Source: an uncultured bacterium (GTDB lineage Bacteria; CSSED10-310; CALFER01). From it: 5,686 nt of DNA. Position numbers and translations under genes: made by a program. Below, one piece after another: positions 1-5,665 of this stretch. The DNA lies in NCBI GenBank assembly GCA_937951895.1, contig CALFER010000023.1:1-5686 (forward strand), read 5' to 3'. Below the pieces are notes generated by a model that saw nothing but the letters and a program-made list of their open reading frames with translations, searched no databases and was not told the origin of the DNA. Position 1 is the first letter of the stretch. The number at the start of each line of letters is the position of its first letter.

Positions 1-121
1 GGGTTTACAGCAAACCACAATGCTTTTTTATTTGCTTGTCGCTCAGTTCAGGTATTTATTGGCAGATTGCAGCGCAGTGTTTTATGGACACATCGAGAGG
101 GGCGATTGAAAACCTAGAGCT

Positions 122-607
122 CTAAATAACTGTAATAGCGCACGCCTGAAAAGCTTCTAAGAGGGTATGATAGGGTCCTTGTCCGTGACTATAAAGTTGG
201 AATATAAGTTCCGAGAATCCAAGTTCATTCTGTCGAATAGAATATGTCCCATCAGCGTTTGGAGTGGGTAGCCGTACCAAATATCGCCCCCCATCTACAA
301 TCACGAACATCCACGATGAGACACGGGAACCACGATAAAGAAGATCCACCCAGACTGAAGAGGCTGCATGATCGGGAAAAGCCTGATGCCAAGGCTCATT
401 GAATTCTTCTGTCTCGACAGCACCCCATGCGAGTTTTATGTCAATGTCTTGTCTATAAACCGCCGAATTATTATGCATGATCGGTCGAGAAAAAGGGTAG
501 CCGTCTTGATGACCAGATTCCCATGTCCTGACGATATTTTCGTCGAGGATATGCCAACCACCTAATTCTGATGCAAAAATGAGCTGAAGAATTTGTTCCA
601 GTTCCAT
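122..607 (-). CDS. Conserved-looking hypothetical protein, 161 aa, downstream of the integrase
   Basis: I do not recognise the family. The protein is acidic and rich in aromatic residues (five Trp), with no signal peptide or membrane segment, so it is probably cytoplasmic. The N-terminus (residues about 3-20, including LGGWHIL) looks helical. The middle (about 84-116) looks like beta strands, with the run WMFVIVDGGRYLVRLP as the most distinctive part. The C-terminus (about 127-155) is probably helical. The start is supported by AAGGAG at 614-619, six bases upstream of the ATG. The gene lies 93 bp downstream of the integrase on the same strand, so it may be cargo co-expressed with it, though a separate promoter in the gap is possible. 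Size and composition recall small orphan accessory or immunity-like proteins, but no motif proves this. The reading frame is very likely real; the function is unknown. Confidence 0.75.
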   Translation of the reverse strand: MELEQILQLIFASELGGWHILDENIVRTWESGHQDGYPFSRPIMHNNSAVYRQDIDIKLAWGAVETEEFNEPWHQAFPDHAASSVWVDLLYRGSRVSSWMFVIVDGGRYLVRLPTPNADGTYSIRQNELGFSELIFQLYSHGQGPYHTLLEAFQACAITVI

Positions 608-621
608 TTCAAGCTCCTTTC

Positions 622-644
622 ATCTACTCAATATCGAAGTAGAT
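622..644. promoter_or_regulatory. Inverted repeat in the leader of the 161-aa gene
   Basis: ATCTACT at 622-628 and AGTAGAT at 638-644 form a perfect 7-bp inverted repeat with a 9-bp spacer (CAATATCGA). It lies just upstream of the Shine-Dalgarno site of the minus-strand 161-aa gene. It could be an operator for a dimeric regulator or a leader hairpin. No U-tract follows on either strand, so it does not look like an intrinsic terminator of the integrase gene. Confidence 0.35.
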
Positions 645-700
645 TAACAATTCGAGTTTGATTCTGAGGATCGGGAAAGTCAACTTGATTGTAGAGCGAT

Positions 701-1819
701 TTAGTTTAGTTCAACTTCCTCAATCAGTGATCGCTCTTCTGCCTCCGGCATCTGCGCATACCTAACCACAAGGTCCGGCCGTTTATGTCCGAGTCTTTTC
801 TGCACATGAGCAATGTTTGACTTGACAATTAGCTTGTAGGCATGGGTATGCCGGAAAGCGTGAGGATGAAGTTCCTCGGCTTTCAATTGATCCTCGGCTG
901 GAAGCTGGGCATTGGCATCCTTCAGGAAACTTTTCACAACAAGGTTGACTGAACGGGAAGATAATCCCTTCGATTCTCCCCGCCTGGCTTTCCCTCCGGC
1001 AGGCAGAAATATGCAGGCTGTGTCCGGATAGCAGGGGAGATCAAGCGTCCTTTCAATATTCAGATATTCTTGAACCGCATTAGATGTCTCTTGGCCAAGG
1101 AACAGATCGCGGAAAAAATTGCCTTTGCACTTCACGTCCACCAGTTTCTTCCCTTGAAATTGATCCAGTTTTAACTCGCAGACTTCGCTTCGCCTGAGTC
1201 CTCCATTCAAAAGCAACATGATAATTGCTCGATCTCTCCTGGGTCTGCGATCCTTCTTGCGTCCCGGCAACGTGCTCTCTCGAAGGCTGACTCTCTGTGA
1301 AGCGACGTCAAGGATTGCTTTAACCTGGCGATCTGTCAGGCATTTGGGCCTTATCGCTTCTTGAACGGGTGGCTTTATCTGTGCGGTCGGATCACCGAGC
1401 GGCAGCAGATCCGGACGGTGGGAATACAGCCACCGTCCAAACGCCCGGATGGAAATCAACCTCCGGGCGATGGTTGCTGGTTTCCGGCCTTTCTCCCCCA
1501 AAAACTCGATATAACGCTTCGAAGCTTGAGGAGTCCACTTGTATACATCAAAGCACCGGAAGTAATTATGGAAAAATCCGAGGAAATCAGAGAGGTCATT
1601 GGTTACATGTCGGAAGGTTTCTGGCGATTTGACTCCCCGGATCTGGAGTGTCAGATACGTTTGAGCGAGATGCCTCAGATCGGTCCCGGCTTGCTGAAAA
1701 ACCGCCTCCAACGCATTACCTGCATCAAACTTTGAAAAAAATGGGGGAGAGCCTGTCGTATGCACCTGCAGGCTGGTTTCATTTACGGTTGTAGGGCTTT
1801 CTGGCGATTTCTGGTTCAT
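701..1819 (-). CDS. Tyrosine recombinase/integrase (XerC/XerD-like phage integrase family)
   Basis: This is a site-specific DNA recombinase that cuts and rejoins DNA through a 3'-phosphotyrosyl intermediate. The N-terminal core-binding (SAM-like) domain spans about residues 45-150 and the catalytic domain about 155-365. All expected catalytic residues can be placed: Arg209 in GLRRSEV, Lys232 in the beta hairpin (KCKGN), His320 and Arg323 in HPHAFRH, His345 in RLGH, and nucleophile Tyr354 in VVRYAQ. The His345-Tyr354 spacing of nine matches XerD. The length (372 aa) exceeds XerC/D (about 300) because of a roughly 45-residue N-terminal extension and a basic insert near 186-196 (GRKKDRRPRRD). 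No integron-integrase-specific insert is evident. AGGAGG at 1827-1832, seven bases before the ATG, supports the start. The gene appears intact. Its attachment site and the extent of any element it moves cannot be identified here. Confidence 0.95.
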   Translation of the reverse strand: MNQKSPESPTTVNETSLQVHTTGSPPFFSKFDAGNALEAVFQQAGTDLRHLAQTYLTLQIRGVKSPETFRHVTNDLSDFLGFFHNYFRCFDVYKWTPQASKRYIEFLGEKGRKPATIARRLISIRAFGRWLYSHRPDLLPLGDPTAQIKPPVQEAIRPKCLTDRQVKAILDVASQRVSLRESTLPGRKKDRRPRRDRAIIMLLLNGGLRRSEVCELKLDQFQGKKLVDVKCKGNFFRDLFLGQETSNAVQEYLNIERTLDLPCYPDTACIFLPAGGKARRGESKGLSSRSVNLVVKSFLKDANAQLPAEDQLKAEELHPHAFRHTHAYKLIVKSNIAHVQKRLGHKRPDLVVRYAQMPEAEERSLIEEVELN

Positions 1820-1969
1820 TCTGATTCCTCCTCTTTACCCGTGTTTCTTTCAGGTAAGGTGCATTATCTGAAGCATGTATCAACAGGGCAGAAAATGTCA
1901 AGAAGAATTTTGTTTGAAAATATGCTTAGAGAGAATAAACGAAACACAGATGAGCAGGTCACTTCAACA

Positions 1970-1984
1970 ATCAATTGAATTGAT
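1970..1984. repeat. 15-bp palindrome ATCAATTGAATTGAT
   Basis: Two perfect 7-bp arms flank a single central G. It lies about 150 bp upstream of the integrase start. Size and symmetry suit an operator or a recombinase-associated site, but the sequence is AT-rich and there is no second copy to support a function. Confidence 0.3.
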
Positions 1985-2022
1985 CCGTAATGTGTTATGT
2001 AAATAGTTGAATAATAAAAAAG

Positions 2023-2051
2023 ATTAGTATTGATGCCAAGCTGGCACTAAT
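2023..2051. repeat. Imperfect palindrome with bulge
   Basis: The right arm TGGCACTAAT (2042-2051) is the reverse complement of ATTAGTGCCA. The left arm is ATTAG and TGCCA separated by six extra bases (TATTGA), with AGC as the loop. It could be a hairpin or a protein-binding site. No U-tract follows, so a terminator is unlikely. Confidence 0.3.
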
Positions 2052-2277
2052 AGCATTGGAGACAGTGTAAATAGCTTTGAGGTAGAAGTTTTCTATCTTG
2101 GAAGGAAGTCTGCGCGATCTGAGAGTTTGACAGAATCCATGAAGTGGATGCATGAGATGATGGCCTCGCTAATCCATTAATACGAGATATAGATCTCAGC
2201 TTGCGCTTCATCTTTTTGATGATCTGTATTAGCTTTCCTTTTCGATATCCAATTATCCTCAGAAAAGGTTCTCGGAG

Positions 2278-2283
2278 CACTAT
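2278..2283. repeat. Target-site duplication, left copy (CACTAT)
   Basis: This 6-bp direct repeat abuts the left terminal inverted repeat. An identical copy at 2950-2955 abuts the right end. The IS21 family makes target duplications of about 4-8 bp. Confidence 0.75.
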
Positions 2284-2376
2284 TGCATATTCCGGCAGGA
2301 GTAGGCCACCGAATCCGGGCGCTCGCGAGCGCCCGTTCCGGCAGATCGCGAGCACTGATTCCGGGGGTGCGAGCAG
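2284..2376 (+). repeat. Left terminal repeat array of the IS21 remnant (four units)
   Basis: Four tandem units of 20-24 bp each begin with a variant of GATTCCGG, and three of them end in GCGAGCA/GCGAGCG: about 2288-2310 (TATTCCGG...GGCCACC), 2311-2334 (GAATCCGG...GCGAGCGCCC), 2335-2356 (GTTCCGG...GCGAGCACT) and 2357-2376 (GATTCCGG...GCGAGCAG). In IS21 such multiple terminal repeats are binding sites for the IstA transposase. Unit 2 contains a perfect 20-bp palindrome. Confidence 0.75.
2316..2335. repeat. Perfect 20-bp palindrome inside left-end unit 2
   Basis: CGGGCGCTCGCGAGCGCCCG reads the same on both strands. It overlaps the GCGAGC part of a transposase-repeat unit, so that both strands present the TCGCGAGC core. 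Other units have only the one-directional form. The palindrome is directly visible; any functional effect is inference. Confidence 0.7.
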
Positions 2377-2444
2377 TCTTTTCATCCGAAGGAAACATTC
2401 CAGTCAGCAAGTCGGATCTGAAAGAAGCCGAAGAAAGTTTTGCT

Positions 2445-2463
2445 CAGCTTTTTTAAAAAGCTG
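2445..2463. repeat. Palindrome CAGCTTTTTTAAAAAGCTG
   Basis: Two 9-bp arms (CAGCTTTTT and AAAAAGCTG) flank one T. It lies in the istB tail on the minus strand, where it encodes residues QLFKKAE. It resembles a weak terminator stem but the T-run is inside the stem. It is the first of three closely spaced hairpins. Confidence 0.4.
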
Positions 2464-2470
2464 ATCGGGG

Positions 2471-2500
2471 GGTGCGGGGGGATGACATGCCCCCTGCGCC
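2471..2500 (+). repeat. GC-rich hairpin, 11-bp stem with 8-base loop
   Basis: GGTGCGGGGGG (2471-2481) can pair with CCCCCTGCGCC (2490-2500) around the loop ATGACATG. As plus-strand RNA all 11 positions pair if two G-U wobbles are allowed. As minus-strand RNA those two become A-C mismatches, so the fold favours the plus strand, antisense to istB. No U-tract follows, so it is not a standard terminator. Confidence 0.5.
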
Positions 2501-2518
2501 GTCGCTGATTCAGAGATA

Positions 2519-2536
2519 GGACCGGTTGCCCGGTCC
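2519..2536. repeat. Perfect 7-bp hairpin with TTGC loop
   Basis: GGACCGG (2519-2525) and CCGGTCC (2530-2536) are exact reverse complements separated by TTGC. It lies within the istB tail, 18 bp from the preceding GC-rich hairpin. Confidence 0.5.
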
Positions 2537-2879
2537 CTTGTGTGCACTATTGAGATCCGGAGCTTGATTGGGATTTTTCTGGGGGATTCACCCTTGAAGA
2601 TCATCTTGTGAGAGCAATGCACGAGCCTGTCGAGGATCGTGTCGCCGAGGGAGGGATCATTGATGACCGTATGCCGTTTTTCTATCGGGACTTGACTGAG
2701 GATCACGGTCGAACGCATCTCGTAACGCTCTTCGATGACGATGCGTTTCTTTCTGACATGCCGACACATCGGACACCAGCCGCGCTGTCGAATCTGGTGG
2801 CCATGCAGAATCGGAATTACTTACCAACCGGGTAGCAATTGGCCGTCTATTCCTGATCGAATTCTATGTGTTGTTTTCA

Positions 2880-2949
2880 GGTGCTCGCGAACCCGGAATC
2901 ACTGCTCGCATTTCACTGGAATTGAAAGTGCTCGCGGCCGGAATATGCA
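2880..2949 (-). repeat. Right terminal repeat array of the IS21 remnant (three units)
   Basis: Read on the minus strand from the outer end, three units match the left array: about 2949-2925 (ATATTCCGG...GCGAGCAC), 2925-2903 (AATTCCAG...TGCGAGCA) and 2901-2882 (GATTCCGG...GCGAGCA). The innermost 20 bp (2882-2901) match the reverse complement of 2356-2375 at 17 of 20 positions. The middle unit is the most diverged (CCAG for CCGG). Confidence 0.75.
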
Positions 2950-2955
2950 CACTAT
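2950..2955. repeat. Target-site duplication, right copy (CACTAT)
   Basis: Identical to 2278-2283 and directly adjacent to the right CA terminus. Removing the element and one copy restores the presumed original site GGAG-CACTAT-TGAG. Confidence 0.75.
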
Positions 2956-3139
2956 TGAGTAAACAACTTGATTTTGATCAGCAAATGTGACAGATTGTTA
3001 TTTGAAGAGCGAGACCACAGAAGAAGCAAATTAGAAAATATGAAGCTAGGGCTGCCTGAAATTACAATAATACGAACTCCTTTATGTTCGAGAGTGTAGT
3101 GACTAGTTATAAGAGAAAAAAGTTTGGAGATACGCTGGC

Positions 3140-5467
3140 ATGTTGGCGAATGTAGCGGAAGCGAATCATGTGAGGATCAACGATCTTTGGAAGGTTGTGA
3201 AATTTGTTCTGTTTCTTCTGTTCTCGATTCCTACTATCAGAACTGCCGTTGCGGGTGTTAACGAATGGACATCTGAACTGCCGCCGATTCACGACCAGAT
3301 CTCAGATTTTTACCTCGATCCATCATATTCTAACACCATTTATTCCTGGCAAGGCTATCCGATGGTATCCCATGATGATGGAATGACATGGTCTGCTCTG
3401 GTCGACCCCGGTAGTTTTCTCGATGAAGATGGGAAAATGACAGCAAACGCAATTGAACCGTTCGTTCTATATTATGCTGTAAGCGAATCGATTACGGATT
3501 CGATCCAGCGCTATCACTTTTATCGTAGTTTCGATCGTGGTCTGTCTTGGGATTTAGTATTTACTTCCGAACCGGGATCTACGGAATTGCGAGGGTTTTC
3601 CGCGCATCCATACTTCTCAACGATTGTGTTTTACTCCTTGTTTGACACTCTATCAGAGACAGCCTCATCTTTCATGCGCTCAACCGATTGTGGTGCAACG
3701 TGGAGTCAGTGTCTTCCGGATACTCGATTTCTGAAACTCGGCTACACAAAGTCTGATGTGAACATAATATATAGCTTGGACAACATGGTACTTCGCAGCA
3801 ACAACGCAGGTGAATCATGGGAGGAATTGACAAACATCAGTTTCGGGATGACTCCTCATGAAATATTTGTGTCTAAAACGAACTCTGATCATGTTTATAT
3901 CGGATTCAATGGGAATCCCAGTTCTTGTGTTCGAACGTTGGATGGATTTCTGACTTGGGATATTTGGGGACCAGGAGGACAACCCAATTTATATACTATG
4001 ATCACCGCGATCTGGTGCGATAAATCTGAGATGCATTTTGCGTTGCGAGATGATTACAACGCCCCCCTGTTATCCAGACTCTGGATGTCAAGTGATGGAG
4101 GAATTACATGGCGGATTTCAATCGACAACATGGACAACCGCATCAATCGCTTTATGTTACATATAAAGGATCGAGATTCAGAGGAGGGTGTGATTTATGG
4201 TGATGGCTGTGGATTGTTCAAATCAACGGACTTTGGTGTGAACTGGTCGAATCAGACCTTGACACGATGGACACTTGCGCAGATTAATCCAAGGCAACAC
4301 AGGACACGATATTTAGTTTCATGCCTTTCTGGGTTTTGGAGGAGCTCTGATTCAGGGAACACGTGGCAGCCTTCGATGATCGGGTTATCAGATCTAGCGT
4401 TGCAATCGGTATCTATTGATGCTGTCGACAACGATGCGCTGTTGCTGCCGTGTGACACTGGAGCTCCATTCATCAGTCGAGATGGAGGACTGACATGGAA
4501 GAGAACGAGTTACTCGGGGTTTGATGATGCTTGGGATTATTCTGTGAAATTTTCCGAAACTGTATCTGGCAGGATCTGGGCGATCCTGGGTTACAGAGGG
4601 TTTGAACCTGACCGATTGCACATCAGTGAAGATTATGGAGAGACGTGGAGAGAACTGGTATTGCCATTACACTTGCACATCCAAGATATAAATGAAAAAA
4701 AAGTTCATACAGACCATCTGTATTTGTTAACAACTCTTGGGAAATCATCAAATCTTCAATTACATATCAGCGAAAGTATGGGAGAGACGTGGCGCGAGGT
4801 TTCTCTCTCGGAAGACGTGCCTGTATCATTACACAACGAAAGGGCTAAAATCCGAGAGGACCATAATCGTGAGGGTGTAGTATATATCGGAGCGATGAAT
4901 CTATTACAATCGTTTGATAGCGGCGAAACTTGGACTGTAAACACGGCAACATCATACTGTGGGAGTATTCAGGTCGATCCCAATCAATCTGGAGTTTTAT
5001 ATACAGCTTTTCAATCAGAAAATGATGGTTTTATTTGGTCTGATAATTACTTTACTAATACTAGGCTACTGATTGAAAGTAAAAACAATATTTACAACAC
5101 TTCATATGAGTTTATGGAAATATCTTCACAGGAACCGATATTGCTATTAGCAGGTTACGGACTTTCCCGATTAACACACGAGTCAGTCTGCGATTTATCA
5201 GTTATCGGGATAGCTCAGGATTGTGATGTCAATGACTTTGTTACGAGTCTCGAAATGTCTTATGATCACAAGCTAGTTGGAATTCAGTTATATCCGGATG
5301 GAGAATATCCGGCCAGTAATGAAGCTGATTTGACGGGCTATTACTATTTTCACAAACAGATTGACTTAGTTGACGTTGAATCAGCAATCCATCTGGTTGA
5401 CATTTATGCGAAAGACAAATTTGGCGGTGCAAGTTTATCATGGCCGAAATTGCATGTGAAACCTTAA
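3140..5467 (+). CDS. Exported Asp-box (BNR/sortilin-type) beta-propeller protein, 775 aa
   Basis: Twelve Asp-box motifs of the form S-x-D-x-G-x-T-W recur every 39-53 residues, starting at about residues 77, 130, 181, 220, 266, 317, 362, 402, 446, 496, 544 and 591. Typical copies are SHDDGMTW, SSDSGNTW and SEDYGETW; a degenerate thirteenth lies near 626-633 (SENDGFIW). Asp-boxes sit at beta-hairpin turns in propellers of the sialidase, Vps10/sortilin and GH74 types; this number suggests one large or two smaller propellers. No catalytic residues can be assigned, so binding and glycan hydrolysis both remain possible. A hydrophobic segment (about 19-37) ending TAVAG is a likely Sec signal peptide. 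Residues about 684-775 form a separate small, possibly Ig-like domain. No membrane anchor follows. GGAG at 3126-3129 supports the ATG, but an in-frame GTG at 3197 would give a more usual signal peptide. The gene is intact and probably co-transcribed with the 60-aa gene. Confidence 0.85.
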   Translation: MLANVAEANHVRINDLWKVVKFVLFLLFSIPTIRTAVAGVNEWTSELPPIHDQISDFYLDPSYSNTIYSWQGYPMVSHDDGMTWSALVDPGSFLDEDGKMTANAIEPFVLYYAVSESITDSIQRYHFYRSFDRGLSWDLVFTSEPGSTELRGFSAHPYFSTIVFYSLFDTLSETASSFMRSTDCGATWSQCLPDTRFLKLGYTKSDVNIIYSLDNMVLRSNNAGESWEELTNISFGMTPHEIFVSKTNSDHVYIGFNGNPSSCVRTLDGFLTWDIWGPGGQPNLYTMITAIWCDKSEMHFALRDDYNAPLLSRLWMSSDGGITWRISIDNMDNRINRFMLHIKDRDSEEGVIYGDGCGLFKSTDFGVNWSNQTLTRWTLAQINPRQHRTRYLVSCLSGFWRSSDSGNTWQPSMIGLSDLALQSVSIDAVDNDALLLPCDTGAPFISRDGGLTWKRTSYSGFDDAWDYSVKFSETVSGRIWAILGYRGFEPDRLHISEDYGETWRELVLPLHLHIQDINEKKVHTDHLYLLTTLGKSSNLQLHISESMGETWREVSLSEDVPVSLHNERAKIREDHNREGVVYIGAMNLLQSFDSGETWTVNTATSYCGSIQVDPNQSGVLYTAFQSENDGFIWSDNYFTNTRLLIESKNNIYNTSYEFMEISSQEPILLLAGYGLSRLTHESVCDLSVIGIAQDCDVNDFVTSLEMSYDHKLVGIQLYPDGEYPASNEADLTGYYYFHKQIDLVDVESAIHLVDIYAKDKFGGASLSWPKLHVKP

Positions 5468-5482
5468 GAGGAGAATACTGTT

Positions 5483-5665
5483 ATGAGAAGTACTTCGGAG
5501 TTCAGTAGATTCGTTGTTTTTTGCATATTAGGATTCAGTAATGCGATTCATGGAATTGTTTTGGCTAGCTATATAGACGAACCATTCTCACTAGAATATT
5601 GGCGTCAAATATGTTTAAGCAAAGAATATTATGACTCAAGTTTCGCACCCGTAAATTATCTCTAA
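5483..5665 (+). CDS. Small exported protein, 60 aa, downstream of the propeller gene
   Basis: I do not recognise the protein. AGGAG at 5469-5473, nine bases before the ATG, and a gap of only 15 bp after the preceding stop indicate co-transcription with the propeller gene. The first 29 or so residues (Arg near the start, then FVVFCILGFSNAIHGIVLAS) look like a Sec signal peptide, leaving a mature part of about 30 residues rich in Tyr and Ser (YIDEPFSLEYWRQICLSKEY and onward). The one Cys in the hydrophobic core is not in a lipobox context. The frame ends at TAA 5663-5665. It could be a genuine small secreted partner, or the start of a longer exported protein cut short by a premature stop or frameshift. 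The window ends 21 bp later, so this cannot be settled. Confidence 0.6.
   Translation: MRSTSEFSRFVVFCILGFSNAIHGIVLASYIDEPFSLEYWRQICLSKEYYDSSFAPVNYL

Larger units (their letters stand above)
1820..2277. other. Intergenic stretch without a supported gene
   Basis: This holds the integrase ribosome binding site (1827-1832) and probably its promoter, but no convincing -35/-10 pair. A TTGACA on the minus strand (1901-1896) lacks a good -10 at 16-18 bp. Two palindromes lie here: ATCAATT-G-AATTGAT at 1970-1984, and an imperfect one at 2023-2051 (ATTAGT...TGCCA-AGC-TGGCACTAAT). No open frame has both a ribosome binding site and protein-like composition. The left target duplication of the IS21 remnant begins at 2278. 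Confidence 0.6.
2404..2769 (-). pseudogene. istB: IstB C-terminal remnant (IS21 helper ATPase), N-terminus deleted
   Basis: Residues about 10-65 of this frame (roughly 2575-2742) match the C-terminus of IstB/DnaC-like helper ATPases. They include VIEERYEMRSTVILSQVPIE, then NDPSLGDTILDRLVH, then KGESPRK, corresponding to the family pattern EERYxxRST-(I/V)-xxSQ-P, DPTLADAILDRLVH and KGESMRK. Family members are about 250 aa; the Walker A and B region and all of istA are missing, so this cannot be a working ATPase. After KGESPRK the frame continues about 56 residues without recognisable similarity, ending at 2404. The frame is also open upstream to a stop at 2821-2823, adding 17 codons that include WCPMC; this is probably sequence brought in by the deletion. 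No ribosome binding site marks the apparent ATG. Expression is doubtful. Confidence 0.85.
2284..2949 (-). mobile_element. Internally deleted IS21-family insertion sequence, 666 bp
   Basis: Both ends carry a perfect 13-bp inverted repeat, TGCATATTCCGGC at 2284-2296 and GCCGGAATATGCA at 2937-2949, so the element begins TG and ends CA as IS21 members do. Each end also carries several internal copies of a roughly 22-bp unit, another family hallmark. CACTAT is duplicated on both sides. The only coding remnant is the C-terminal part of IstB on the minus strand, so the IS reads right to left. Full IS21 elements are about 2-2.5 kb with istA (transposase) and istB (ATP-dependent helper). Here istA and most of istB are gone, with the deletion junction probably between about 2745 and 2880. 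The element cannot move by itself but its ends look intact, so a related full copy elsewhere in the genome might mobilise it. Confidence 0.85.

Noticed and set aside
2..28. Short stem GGTTT/AAACC followed by a T-run at the left window edge, terminator-like on the plus strand
   Set aside because: The stem is only 5 bp and AT-rich, and six unpaired bases separate it from the T-run; no gene leading into it is visible.
608..700. Possible integron attC site between the integrase and the 161-aa gene
   Set aside because: No paired core sites of the GTTRRRY/RYYYAAC type were found, and the recombinase does not show the integron-integrase insert.
1361..1735. Plus-strand frames of 124 and 87 aa inside the integrase
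   Set aside because: They are opposite-strand shadows of a gene with a full catalytic motif set.
1860..1901. Candidate integrase promoter on the minus strand: TTGACA at 1901-1896 and GATAAT at 1869-1864
   Set aside because: The spacing is 26 bp, too long, and no good -10 occurs at 16-18 bp, so the perfect -35 match is probably chance.
2047..2385. Minus-strand frame of 112 aa running from the IS left end outward
   Set aside because: It crosses the IS boundary and target duplication, consists partly of the terminal repeat units, and has low-complexity composition with no ribosome binding site support.
2608..2962. Plus-strand frames of 75 aa over the istB remnant and right IS end
   Set aside because: They are antisense to the recognisable IstB sequence or cross the IS terminus; they have no protein-like pattern.
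683..2974. Direct repeat CAACTTGATT near the integrase 3' end and right of the IS, considered as att sites
   Set aside because: Ten-base repeats are expected by chance several times in a window this size, and neither copy has surrounding similarity.
3063..3113. TACAAT and TATAAG as -10 boxes for the propeller gene
   Set aside because: Neither has a recognisable -35 at proper spacing; the leader is AT-rich so such hexamers are common.
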